A stretch of 64,000 nt of DNA from Verrucomicrobiaceae bacterium. Lineage in GTDB: Bacteria; Verrucomicrobiota; Verrucomicrobiia; Verrucomicrobiales; Verrucomicrobiaceae. The stretch spans positions 1 to 64,000 of the forward strand of contig CANETF010000005.1 of assembly GCA_947440575.1 (NCBI GenBank), read 5' to 3'. The translations under genes were made by a program, and so were the position numbers. Below, one piece after another: positions 16,171 to 26,400 of the stretch. A model generated the notes under the pieces. That model ran no database searches. It saw only the letters and a program-made list of their open reading frames with translations, and was not told the origin of the DNA. Numbering within the stretch: the stretch's first letter is position 1; the number at the start of each line of letters is the position of its first letter.

Positions 16171-19100
16171 TTACTTGCCGAAGCACTGCAGTTTACCGTC
16201 GACGGTGGAGATAAAGATTTGACCGTTGGCGGAGATGATGCCGTCCCAGACGGGAGGAGCGGTGAGATCGAGACCGGTTGATTGCTCGCCGGTTTCGACA
16301 TTGACGGCCCACATTTTGGCACCGCGGTTGCCTTCGATGGCAGCGTTTTGTTCTTTGAGTTCCTCAAGGATGGCGGGATCGCGGGCGGCGAGGCGTTCGA
16401 AGGCATACTCTTCGTCGATCATGTCAGGTGGACCACCAACGAGGATCGTATTGCCGGCGAGCGCCATACTGCGGGCGACGATCGGGACGAAGCGATCCCA
16501 AGTATGCTTGACGAAGCTGCCCGATGACTTTTCACCTTTACCGGCTTTACCTCCTTTGGCGATCGTTTGAGACTTGAACCAGACGGCACCGCCGACTTTG
16601 CCCTTGCCGCTTTCGATGCCGGCTCCGATGCCGTGGGCTCCTGTGGGGGAGTTGTCTCGGGAATCGCCATTGTCGAAGTTACAGAATAGGATGGCCTTCT
16701 CAGGCGAAAGATCTGGAGAAGAGAATCGGGCTTCAATTTCTGCCGGGGTGAGTGCCAGGGTATAATAGGCGAATTGATCAACGAGGCCTGAGTAGGGTGT
16801 GGAGGTGCCCTCGGAAACACCATCTCCATTTCCGAGATAGAATGGGCGCTTGGGTTTGCTAGTTAGCAGGCTGGAAGCAGTGCCTTCTGCCACCTGAAGA
16901 CCGTTGACAAAAATGTGCATGACCTTGTCTTCACCAACGGTGGCGGCGATGTGGTTCCAACCGTCTCCGACGGGGTCTTTGGCGGTGATGGTGGTGAGTT
17001 GGCTATTCGCTCGGATATGGAATCGAGGCTTTCTGTCGCTAAGATCAAGGGCGATACCTTGCTGGGGGCCACCGTAGCAGATCAGAGTGCCGCTCGGTTG
17101 GTCTGGGAGAACCCAGAGTTCGAGAGTGAAGCCTTTGTTGGTAGGGTCGAGGGAAGTGTTGTCTGGGAAGCGGACGGAACCGGGAAGCGGGGCGATGGCA
17201 GTTGTTGCTGCGGCTACTGGGGTGCCACCTTTGCCATCCTTAGCACCCTTTGCTCCACCTTTCCCAGCGCCCTTCGCCTTGCCTTTGGATTGGTTGTGAG
17301 GATCTGCTTGGGCGGCGAGATCTAGCGAAAGGGGCTTGCCTTGATCATCGAGCACGACGGAATTGCCTTTGCGTGGTGTGAGGGCGTCGTCGTGAGCGAA
17401 GGCCTCGGTAGCGGCGTCTTTAGGGGTGGAGTATAGGGTGTGCTCCATGGTCGTGGTCCACTTGTAATATTGGGCCTCACGACCGTAGGAGTAGACGTTC
17501 TTGTCATCGTGAACCAAGACACGGCCAGCTGGGGCATACTTGCCGGCTTGGTAATAGCCGCCGTGGCCACCGGCGAAGCTTTTACCGTAAACCCAGTAGG
17601 AACGGTGGAAGTTGGAGTCGTCCAGGAAGCCCATGGGAGCAAAGAGGTGCTGACCTTCGCCTTTGTGAGCGCCGCCTTGTTTGTCGAAGTCACCTGAAAT
17701 GGGTCCGATTTCGACACGCTTGCCGTCAGTGCCGATCTTTTGGGTGCGAAGGAAGGTCCATTTTCCATCACTGGAAAGGATGTCATTGGAGGCGACGGGC
17801 ATTTGCAGCGTCTTATGGCGGTCGTTGAGGGAGCCCCCCGTGTCGGGATCGCGATCGTCGTAGTGTTCTTTGACCTTCATCTCGCCGGTTTTGGCATCAA
17901 GACGATAAAACCAGAGGCCTTCATCGAGGAAACAAGAGCGACCGGAGACGAAGGAAACGAGGTCGTTTTCAACAAGGACGGAGCCATGGACGGGCCAAAC
18001 GGACTCCATCATTTCCCAGGCGCAATGGGTAAGTTGGGATGGGGCGGCCTGGAATTTCCAGACGAGAGCACCGTCGGAGGCGCGGAGGCAATAGACAAAA
18101 CCATCTTTCCCGCCAAAAAAGACGCGGCCTTTCGAGTAGGTGGGAGGGGAATCGATACGTCCGCCGGCGATGAAGGTCCATGCGGTTTTGCCAGTGGTGG
18201 TTGTGATCGCGTGGAGGGTATGTTTATCGACCTCAGAAACATACGTCAGGCCTCCTGCGGAGATACTGGCGCTGAGGGGTGGTGTGAGTTGAACTTCCCA
18301 GGCGAGGGAAAGGTCCTTGCGAAGGTCGCTCTTAGCGTGACCGCTGCGGGCGTTGTCGCCTCGGTAGGTAGGCCAATCACCAGGAGAGGATTCTCTTTCG
18401 TTAATGGATTGAGAGTACGCAGGACCTTGGGTGAGTCGCTGATCGTCTGGAGTATGAGGAGGCATCGGGTATCGAGGGGCTGAGGCGAGCACGGCCAAGC
18501 CGTCGAGTTTGGCCTCGGGATAACAGGCGCAATTGTGGGGGCCGGCGTAGGTAAGGCCATTGGCTGGCAGCACCCCATACAGGCAGGCCCCGCGCACCCA
18601 GTGGTGCAGGTCCCAGTGCTGTTTTTCCATGTCGACGTACTCAATGCCTGTGCGGGAAGGCATGATGTATTTCTCGGTGGCCTTGGCCTGATAGCAGCGG
18701 TGGTGAAACCAATAGGTGCCCTCCGGAACGTCAGGATAGAATTGCTTTTTGATTTCGCCTGTGAGGATGTCGCGACCGGTGTATGCGCCGGTTTGATTAC
18801 CATTGGTAGTCCCAGCATTCCAAACGAGTCCTTGGGCAACAATCAGATCTTCAGGGCTGCGATAACCGCTTTTCTCGTGGGGGGCTACCCAGATTTCTTT
18901 CCCGGTATCGGCATTGAGGGCTTTTTCACTGCCATCTCCACCAGCATAGAGAATGACGTCTCCGTGGAGGAGGACACGAGGGGCAAAATTGAATTCGTAA
19001 ATTGCGCGGCGCTTGGTTGGAGTATCTGCGAATTTGGGTGCTCCAGTTTTGGTGTCGAGGCAGGTGAGGCCATCGCCATTGTAATAGACAATGCGGTTAT

Positions 19101-20214
19101 CATCGAGGCAGAGGGTGATGGGGGCGATGCGATCTTCTTTCTTCCAAAGGACCTTGCCGGAGTCTGCTTCGATAGCATAGAACTGGCGGGGTTTGCCGTC
19201 CCAATTGAACTCAGTGGAAACGCGCGACTGGTCCGATTGAGCTTTGACTGCGAACTCTTGATTCAAGCGGTCGGCATTAGGATTGACCAGGGCGTAGAGT
19301 GTGCTGTTGCGGACGATGATTTCCTCGGTGCCTTTGGTCTCAGGGTATTCCCGTATGACCTCGCCAGTGGCTGCGTCGAGACAGGTGACGGCAGCCGTAA
19401 TGCCAAGAGTCACGTAAACTTTGTCTCCAATGGAAACGAGGCGGCGGGTGAGTTGGGTGGGGCCTGACTTCAGAGGCCACAGGTGGGTGCTCCACTCTGG
19501 GATCTCCTTTTTCCAGAGGATGGTGCCATTGAAGGCGTCGCGTGCGATGAGCATGAATTTGGCTGGCATGAGAATGGAAATGCGACTGCCCTCATCCATG
19601 ATGTAGAAGAGGCGACCGCCAGAACTGACTTTGGCGGAGACGGAAGACATGCGGTCATGGTGGCGCGACCAACGGGGGTTGCCGACCCATTGCATGCGCT
19701 TGGGAGGACCGACAAGAGTATCTTTTGAGGTAAGATTGCCTTTGCTATCATAAGCATAGTGGGTCCATTCATCCATTTCAGATGGGCGAGACTTGACGAA
19801 CTTTTCCCAGGAATTGCCTGCCTTAATGAGCGCTACGCCATTAGGGACGAGGACACGATCCATTTCATGGCGCGAGATTTGCGGATCTTCGACGACAAGA
19901 AGGTTCACAAGGTTCTCGATGAAGGGCAGATGGGGTGTCGTTAGAAGGTCTGCGGCGACAGGACCGTAAGCGGTGCCAATTCCTTCGCGAAGGGTGGCGA
20001 GGGTGAGGGGATCCCGAGTGAGAGCCTGCACTTGATATGAGGCGTTTGCACGTAGGGATGTGGTGAGTTGGGCGTCGGTTGATCCGACATGGACGATTAA
20101 TCCTCCTTTGATACCTGCTTGGGAGAGCAAATTGGCGGCTGTTTCACCGGAGGCGCTTAGGGCCACGGAAAGGGCAATAACGAGTAGAAAATGTGAATTA
20201 AATTGATGACACAT
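16171..20214 (-). CDS. Large secreted PQQ-like beta-propeller and LamG-domain protein
   Basis: This 1347-residue exported protein uses ATG 20214, which places a signal peptide at residues about 5-25; an ATG 13 codons upstream is also possible. After a short region that looks like a degenerate methyltransferase fold (VLVPNGVALIKAG near 120-130) come PQQ-type propeller blades. These show repeated FYAIEADSGKVLW-, CLDTKTGAP- and YCLRASDGALVWKF-like strands up to about residue 960. A Lys/Gly-rich linker (about 975-1000) leads to a LamG/concanavalin-like domain (about 1005-1160), then another propeller strand set. It is a typical planctomycete/verrucomicrobial architecture. Whether it binds PQQ is unknown. 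The neighbours suggest envelope or sugar metabolism. Confidence 0.88.
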   Translation of the reverse strand: MCHQFNSHFLLVIALSVALSASGETAANLLSQAGIKGGLIVHVGSTDAQLTTSLRANASYQVQALTRDPLTLATLREGIGTAYGPVAADLLTTPHLPFIENLVNLLVVEDPQISRHEMDRVLVPNGVALIKAGNSWEKFVKSRPSEMDEWTHYAYDSKGNLTSKDTLVGPPKRMQWVGNPRWSRHHDRMSSVSAKVSSGGRLFYIMDEGSRISILMPAKFMLIARDAFNGTILWKKEIPEWSTHLWPLKSGPTQLTRRLVSIGDKVYVTLGITAAVTCLDAATGEVIREYPETKGTEEIIVRNSTLYALVNPNADRLNQEFAVKAQSDQSRVSTEFNWDGKPRQFYAIEADSGKVLWKKEDRIAPITLCLDDNRIVYYNGDGLTCLDTKTGAPKFADTPTKRRAIYEFNFAPRVLLHGDVILYAGGDGSEKALNADTGKEIWVAPHEKSGYRSPEDLIVAQGLVWNAGTTNGNQTGAYTGRDILTGEIKKQFYPDVPEGTYWFHHRCYQAKATEKYIMPSRTGIEYVDMEKQHWDLHHWVRGACLYGVLPANGLTYAGPHNCACYPEAKLDGLAVLASAPRYPMPPHTPDDQRLTQGPAYSQSINERESSPGDWPTYRGDNARSGHAKSDLRKDLSLAWEVQLTPPLSASISAGGLTYVSEVDKHTLHAITTTTGKTAWTFIAGGRIDSPPTYSKGRVFFGGKDGFVYCLRASDGALVWKFQAAPSQLTHCAWEMMESVWPVHGSVLVENDLVSFVSGRSCFLDEGLWFYRLDAKTGEMKVKEHYDDRDPDTGGSLNDRHKTLQMPVASNDILSSDGKWTFLRTQKIGTDGKRVEIGPISGDFDKQGGAHKGEGQHLFAPMGFLDDSNFHRSYWVYGKSFAGGHGGYYQAGKYAPAGRVLVHDDKNVYSYGREAQYYKWTTTMEHTLYSTPKDAATEAFAHDDALTPRKGNSVVLDDQGKPLSLDLAAQADPHNQSKGKAKGAGKGGAKGAKDGKGGTPVAAATTAIAPLPGSVRFPDNTSLDPTNKGFTLELWVLPDQPSGTLICYGGPQQGIALDLSDRKPRFHIRANSQLTTITAKDPVGDGWNHIAATVGEDKVMHIFVNGLQVAEGTASSLLTSKPKRPFYLGNGDGVSEGTSTPYSGLVDQFAYYTLALTPAEIEARFSSPDLSPEKAILFCNFDNGDSRDNSPTGAHGIGAGIESGKGKVGGAVWFKSQTIAKGGKAGKGEKSSGSFVKHTWDRFVPIVARSMALAGNTILVGGPPDMIDEEYAFERLAARDPAILEELKEQNAAIEGNRGAKMWAVNVETGEQSTGLDLTAPPVWDGIISANGQIFISTVDGKLQCFGK

Positions 20215-20376
20215 GGCTCGGTGGAAAACGCAGAAGTGTAGTCGGGCTTTCATGCAAACGAGAGCTAGACATGTTTTAGTATTCGAACGTCACCGATTAC
20301 ACATGCGATTTGTATATGGCAGACCCTGTTGGATCCGGCGACAGGACAAGGAAGTTTTATTCTATAAAAGTGGCGA

Positions 20377-21300
20377 TCAAATTTGCGGTGGTTCAGCGGA
20401 GTTCATTGTGAGGTAAGATTTGCCGATGCTCCGCTGGTCGCTTTGCTCGCGGAGCAAGGCATAGACAAGTTGTGGCAGGGAGGCTTCATTTGAGAAGAGT
20501 GCGAGGACGCTCGTGCGTCACTTGACTTCCTGTTTCGAACGCTCGATGACTTTGATGAACTTCTGGCAACGCATAGACAGGGTAGCGTTGATGTATGCTG
20601 ATGTTCATCCAGATTACGAGGTCAGAGGCGCTTTTCGCGTAGGAGGTCACTCGCTCTTTGAGTCGCGCTTGTGTGCTGCCCCGAGGTCGGGCAAAGTGAA
20701 GATCGGACGGATGCTTTTGGCGATATCTGAACGCATTTCCAGACTCGGCACACAGGCCAGGGCATTTGGCTGGAGGTAGAACTAGCAGTATTCACTCGGC
20801 ACTGGAGGGAAGCCGGTTGCATTTCCGGGGATGAACCCTCGCTGACGATTTAAACAGCGGGCACTCAAACCGAGTTTGACATCTATAGGAGAAGAGGACG
20901 CGAAAGTGCGCCTTCGCCTCCCTGAGGGCGACTCTATTGCCCAGGATGGTGAATTTGCATTCTACACCGATATCGATGGCGATGAGCAAGGTGCAGTTTA
21001 GCGGCATGCCGTCATAGCGCACCTTCTCGTTGCATGCTTCGAAAATGAGGTAAGAGCAGGAATCCAGGGGGCGGCCGCGCAGTCGATCACCTGGGTGGAA
21101 CTGACTCAACGGTCACAGAGTTCCTCGACGAGCTTAGACACTTTGCATGTCAATACGCCATGCAAATACACTTGCTTCGCTGCCCTCACCCCTGCGGGGC
21201 AGGCTGTGGATGGCTATCTCCCTCCGGTCGGTTCAGCCATCCCAAAGGTGAGAGTTTACTCACTCCGCCCTTCAGAGCGCTGGGATAGAAGTCGATGTCG
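20377..21300 (-). pseudogene. Decayed IS256-family transposase (mutator type)
   Basis: No intact frame remains, but the pieces align in order with an IS256 transposase read on the minus strand. IDFYPSALKGGVS (about 21300-21257) comes first, then QVYLHGVLTCKVSKLVEELCD (about 21170-21105; longest pieces shortened here). Next are RPLDSCSYLIFEACNEKVRYDG and LLIAIDIGVE..ILG (about 21070-20920), then FYLQPNALACVPSLEMRSDI (about 20785-20725). The end is VLALFSNEASLPQLVYAL and GKSYLTMN, stopping at 20377. Several stops and frameshifts are present, and parts including the catalytic centre appear deleted. No target duplications or terminal repeats were recognised. It is an old, inactive insertion. Confidence 0.8.
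21180..21242. repeat. Two adjacent hairpins inside the IS256 remnant
   Basis: The first hairpin has arms CTGCCC (21180-21185) and GGGCAG (21197-21202). The second has arms GGATGGCT (21208-21215) and AGCCATCC (21235-21242). Together they interrupt the transposase remnant between its FYPSAL and YLHGV segments, and they add more DNA than the family normally has there. They look like a small REP-like insertion. Only the structure and position support this. Confidence 0.45.
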
Positions 21301-21465
21301 TTAATCAACTGCCGGGGCGATTCGATTGGAGGTGACGTTGGATAAGCTTAAATGAACTTTAGGAACATCCAGATCATGAACACATTCTGAGTTCTTTCGG
21401 GTCACGCACTGGAGGGAGTAACTTGATTTCCTTGCCATGGGTCGTGAATCCTCCAAATTTAGAAT

Positions 21466-22176
21466 TCAATGCTTAAAGGTTCTGGATGCCGTATCAGGCA
21501 CGTTGGGTATGGGCTTATTCCAAATAGTCGGAGTGGATTGTGATTCGCGAGAGACTCCCGGTAGAAGGTGATCAAAAAAGGCATCGAAGCTCAGGCTGCA
21601 TTGGAGTCTACGCTGACTATGATCGATCTTTGGATTGATTTGGATAATCGCTTCGCTGAAAGGCGGCTCTGATTTGATTTTTTTGGCACGCGTTCGGGCT
21701 TCTTCAAGGCTGAGTGAGGTATCCTTGATGACGGCATCAAATCTCAACAAATCCGGACGGGTGATCGGGTGCCAAAGCGTTCGCCATTTTTCAGGTGTGA
21801 TTATCACTGCTTGGGTGTTGACCCAGCTTTTCGTAGTGGGAGTGGACTGTTCCCAAAATCCAACAATTAAAATGAAAGAGTCAGGATCGTCGATGACATC
21901 GAACTGGCGAAGGGCGTCGCCAAGACCGATGGGAGTGCCTAGTTTAGTCGCCTTGGGATTAACCGGCAGGTGACCATGGCGTGTATTGGCCTCTGCTGGG
22001 ATATCCCATTTCTGGGTGTAGCTGCTGGGACGATATCCATCGAAGAATGTGTCGCATATCCATTGTTCGAACCATAGCCCGTGTTCTTGGACTTCACCCG
22101 CAACAATTGTCGAACCCAAACTGATGAATAACAGTCCGACCGCTAATCTGCTTATTGCGTATCTAGATCGATGCAT
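21466..22176 (-). CDS. Exported protein of unknown function
   Basis: This 236-residue protein has a basic N-terminus and a hydrophobic signal segment (about 8-27) ending near VAG-EV. The mature part is mostly soluble and aromatic-rich, with WFEQWICDTFFDGYRPSS, a GIGLGDALRQFDVI-like stretch (TPIGLGDALRQF) and SFILIVGFWEQ. I recognise no family. The pattern of strands around DPDSFILIVGFW and WRTLWHPI could be an alpha/beta fold. It lies between the IS256 remnant and parA, with 441 bp of apparently empty DNA upstream. The AT-rich composition differs from the GC-rich right end of the window. Confidence 0.65.
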   Translation of the reverse strand: MHRSRYAISRLAVGLLFISLGSTIVAGEVQEHGLWFEQWICDTFFDGYRPSSYTQKWDIPAEANTRHGHLPVNPKATKLGTPIGLGDALRQFDVIDDPDSFILIVGFWEQSTPTTKSWVNTQAVIITPEKWRTLWHPITRPDLLRFDAVIKDTSLSLEEARTRAKKIKSEPPFSEAIIQINPKIDHSQRRLQCSLSFDAFFDHLLPGVSRESQSTPTIWNKPIPNVPDTASRTFKH

Positions 22177-22617
22177 GAAGACGGGAAGGAAGGGTGCTAA
22201 ACATCAGCATTTGTTTGACATGGATGATCGCTATTGTTCAGGGAGCCCATTTTCATGAATATGGCTGGGGACATGGCGTGACGGGAGGCGCGTGCGAAGG
22301 ACGTCAAAAGGTGACTCGATTGGGTGACGATGTCAAAAAACCATTGCCGGGAATGCTCCGATGGGTAGAAAAACAAAAGGAGCAGAGAGTCTTCCGGTAT
22401 GTAACTTAGGGCGAGTTGCGTTGGAAACACCGAATTTTGCTTCGGCATGGCCATTTGGCAATCGATGATTCTGACCCACCTAGTGAAGGTGTGTGCTAGA
22501 GGGGAGTATCGTTGGAGTTTTGGGTTGAGAGAACGTAACACGGATGGTCAAAGAAATTCTACCGGCCACGGTTTGCCCAATCATTTGTCCCCGAACAAGA
22601 TCTCTAGCCGGATACCC
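22177..22617. other. Intergenic stretch, no supported gene
   Basis: This 441-bp interval between the exported protein and parA has short overlapping open frames but none with recognisable motifs or consistent coding bias. No transposase fragment, tRNA or terminator was recognised. It probably includes the promoter of the minus-strand exported protein. Confidence 0.5.
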
Positions 22618-23427
22618 CTAAGGCGACGAAACGGCAAAAGACTGAAGGGAAGGGGCCGCCGGTTGACGCCGACGCAGAAACTCGTCCGCTAGAGCTCGGT
22701 AGGCTTGAGCTCCCTTACCTGTAGGGTCGTACTCAATAATTGACTTTCCAAAGCTTGGCGCTTCCCCGAGGCGCACTGTGCGAGGAATCACGGTCTCATA
22801 AACAACTTCCCCGAAATAGCCCCGCACGTCATTGACGACCTGGTGTCCCAAATTGGCTCGCGAATCAAACATGGTCATCACAATCCCTTCAAGTGTAAGG
22901 TCTGGATTGGCTCCGCATTCACGAATCTGTTGGACGATGTGCACGATTTTGGAGAGACCCTCAAGACCAAAGTATTCACACTGCATTGGAACAACCAGTT
23001 CGTCCGCAGCAGCAAGGGCAGAAGTCATCAGAACACCCAGTGATGGAGGGCAGTCCATGACAACATAGTCAAAGACGCTTAGTGAACGCAAAGGTTGTAG
23101 GACCTCGCGTAATCGAGCCAGGTGATTGCCTGCTTGAGCCAGCTCGATTTCGCACCCAGCCAGTTCTTGGTGGGATCGAATGATGGACAAATTGGATAGA
23201 TGGGTGGATCGGATGAGGTTGTGAACATCCTCACCCTCAACCAAAGCTGCATACAAGCTACCACGGTCTTCCTGCATGAGGCCTAGACCACTGGTTGCAT
23301 TGGCTTGCGGATCGAGATCGAGTAGCAAGGTCCTTATGCCTCGATCAGCGAGACAGGCAGACAGGTTGATGGCGGATGTCGTCTTTCCGACACCTCCTTT
23401 TTGGTTGGCTATGGCAACAATCCGCAT
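22618..23427 (-). CDS. ParA/Soj-family ATPase without an adjacent ParB
   Basis: This 269-residue deviant Walker-A ATPase starts at ATG 23427, with AAGG upstream; a TTG two codons earlier is possible. Residues 1-20 are MRIVAIANQKGGVGKTTSAI, with the signature KGGVGKT. DLDPQANAT (Walker A') and YVVMDCPPSLGVL (Walker B) follow. The length and the lack of an N-terminal DNA-binding domain match chromosomal Soj-type ParA (type Ib). Such proteins position chromosomes, plasmids or protein clusters. No parB or parS-like repeats were recognised nearby, so it may be an orphan ParA. It is divergently transcribed from the SNF2 helicase with only 58 bp between the starts. Confidence 0.93.
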   Translation of the reverse strand: MRIVAIANQKGGVGKTTSAINLSACLADRGIRTLLLDLDPQANATSGLGLMQEDRGSLYAALVEGEDVHNLIRSTHLSNLSIIRSHQELAGCEIELAQAGNHLARLREVLQPLRSLSVFDYVVMDCPPSLGVLMTSALAAADELVVPMQCEYFGLEGLSKIVHIVQQIRECGANPDLTLEGIVMTMFDSRANLGHQVVNDVRGYFGEVVYETVIPRTVRLGEAPSFGKSIIEYDPTGKGAQAYRALADEFLRRRQPAAPSLQSFAVSSP

Positions 23428-23485
23428 ATGCAATGACCTTGAGAGGAAGACAGTGTATGAAGAGTCGGTAACACGCTAGAAAGAA

Positions 23486-26400
23486 ATGGAGATCACTGAG
23501 AAATGGTTGCATGAAATTGGGGGGTGGCAGGCTATGAAAGCTGCCCGAATGCTTGTGGTTGCAGATAAAGTGCAGGTCACTGAGCGGACGTCAGAGTGTA
23601 TTCGGGGGAGTGTTGGTGGCGAGAAAAGCAAATTAAACTCGGGTTTATTGATTCGATCGCGATCGGATGTTGAAAATCTATGCACCTGCATGGTGGCGCG
23701 GAAAACGGGACAAATCTGTGAACACGCCCTAGCTGTTGGGTTGGCAAGTCTGCTCCAAAAGGGACGGGAGCAACCAGAGAAAGGTAATCCGAAAGGCTTT
23801 GCGCCCTCCCGTGAATCAGCATTGAAAGGTGCGGAAGTTGCGACTGCGCCCGGGCAATTGTCGTTATACCTACCCGAGAGCCTCCTTCAATCTGTAAACT
23901 CTCAAGCAAAGGGAGTAACTGCATTTTTAAAATTGGAGGAAGGTGAAGGAGAGACTTCCAAGCTGGCTGGGTGGCTCAAAAGCCGTGGAGCGCCTTTGCA
24001 GAATACCCCACTGTCGGTGCCTCAGTCAGCATTGGATTCGTTGCTGGCCGCCTCCGCTGAACATCCGAGAATTTTCATCGGAAAACCAGGAATTGGGATG
24101 CACCGACCTCTTGAGGTTTCAGAAGCCTGTTTGCGCCCACTGATTCGGATTGAGTTTCATCAACTTGGCGTCGACTCAAACAAATTGATCGCTTTGAAGC
24201 TCTTGGAAAGCCCGGCCCCTAGGTTGTTGTTGGCGGAAGTACCAAGTTCGACATGGCTTTACCACGATGGCTCAGGAACCATTCATCCGTGGAAAATGGA
24301 TTTGGGCGGAGAACTAGGCCGGATTGCGAAGGAGTTGTTGGGTGATTGCCGTCACAGAAGAGAGGTTCTTCGTCCAATTCATTGGTTACCGGTTCACCTA
24401 GGTCCCCTCGAGGAATACTTTCAAATTGAGTTCGACTCCATTCTCGGAGATCGTTACAAAGTCGTTCCGTGTTCTCCTTGTTTTTCGATTAGAGTTTCGG
24501 GGTCGTTGCAAACGGTGCACCTTAGTGTGACCGCAACCTTCCTTGAAATGGAATGGAAAATCACATCGAGATCTGATCCGTTCCCAGTCCAGGATCAGAA
24601 GGTGGAAACCATATTCTATGTGAGAGACATTGATTCCGAACGAATACTGTTTGAATTTTTAGAGGAGCTTGGATTTCAAGTGGATGGCGTAACTGGAATG
24701 TTTGACCTCAAGGGAAACAAAGAGGTCATGCGATTCTTCGGAAGTGGTCTCCCGAAGCTATCGAATCGTTACACTGTAACGTATACAAGCGACTGGCTGC
24801 AGGCCACTAATTCGTTATATCGAATATCCCCGACTGTCGAAGGTCATACTCACTCCTCTGGATCGGGAATGGATTGGCTGGCGATGGAGTTTCGTTATGA
24901 AGCACCCAACGGGTTTCGAATTTCGAGATCTGAAGTCCTTCGGTTAATCCGTTCTGGACAGAGCACCGTTAAAGGAAGAGATGGACGAAACTACGTTCTT
25001 GATTCTGAACGTTGTGAGGAGTTTGACGAAGTCCTTCAGGATGTGCCCGTGGAACTATCTACAGATTCTATGCGTGTTGGATTTGCTCACAGGACATACT
25101 TTTCACCATTCGCCTCGCGCCTCGAATTAGCCTCGACAACGGATAAGATAATCAATCATGAAGAGTGGAAAGGTAAGCTGGGAAGTCTCAGGGACACATT
25201 AAGACTGTATCAGTTGGAGGGCGTTGCATGGATTGTTGAGCACCTAAACGCAGGGCAGGGGGTCTTGTTGGGTGACGACATGGGATTGGGCAAAACACTT
25301 CAAAGCATTGCTGCCATTCGCTGTCTTTTTGAGCAATCAACTAACACTCGTCAGCAAGCCTTGGTGGTTTGTCCAAAAAGTCTGATCGGAAACTGGCAGG
25401 CTGAGTTCGAAAGATTTGCTCCCGAATTGAGATTGCTCGTAGTCCAGGGGGCCCACCGAAAAGAGCAACTTGAAACTTTTGATGATTTTGATGTAATAAT
25501 CACTTCTTATCCTTTAATAGCAAGAGATCTAGCTCTGTATTCAACCATGAAGTTTACCGTTGGCGTTCTAGATGAAGCCAGCTTTTTGAGAAATCCAGAC
25601 ACGGACGCGGCAAAAGCGGTTAGGAGTTTGCAATTGGGGGCCCGATTGGCACTTTCTGGCACACCGATTGAGAATGGGGTGCGCGACTTGTGGTCGATTT
25701 TCGAAATTTTGCTCCCCGGATATCTCGGGAAGCGCAAGACATTTCAGGAGCGTTTCGAAAAGCCATTAGAAAGCCGCACCGATGAATCAGCCAGAACAAA
25801 TGCTTCGATTAGACTTAGACGATTGATCCGGCCATTTTTCTTGAGAAGAACAAAACGTGATGTGTTGAAAGAGTTGCCGGAAAAAATCGAACAGGTTTTT
25901 TGGTGCGAATTGAGCCCAATGCAGGCTGAAATGTATCGAGCTATTATTGAAGAAGGCAGAGAGGCGATTCGCACTGCACGACGTCGGTCAGGACAAAATG
26001 GTGCACGGATGACGATGTTGACAGTGTTGCTCCGATTGCGGCAAGTTTGTTGTGATCTGAGTCTGGTTGGATTGCCTGCGAGTGATGTAACAAAGGTGGA
26101 TTTCTATACGAGGTCGGGAAAGTGGAGCGCTTTAGATGGGCTTTTAGATGGCGTTATTGCGGGAGGCGGTAAGGCACTTGTTTTTAGCCAGTTCGTATCG
26201 TACTTGAAGTTGTGCCAAGAGCACTTGAACAATCGTGGAATTGGCTATGCCTATCTGGATGGAGGGACGTCAGATCGCTCAGGCCAAGTTAAATCCTTTC
26301 AGGATGATCCGAAAAAAGCCGCCTTCTTGATTAGCCTCAAGGCGGGAGGCTATGGTCTAAACCTTACCCAAGCAGACCACGTCTTCTTGTTGGATCCCTG

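Noticed and set aside
20792-21109. Small minus-strand gene of about 105 codons
   Set aside because: Its sequence matches the middle of IS256 transposases (YLIFEACNEKVRYDG, LLIAIDIGVE), and flanking frames continue the same protein. It is a pseudogene fragment, not a free gene.
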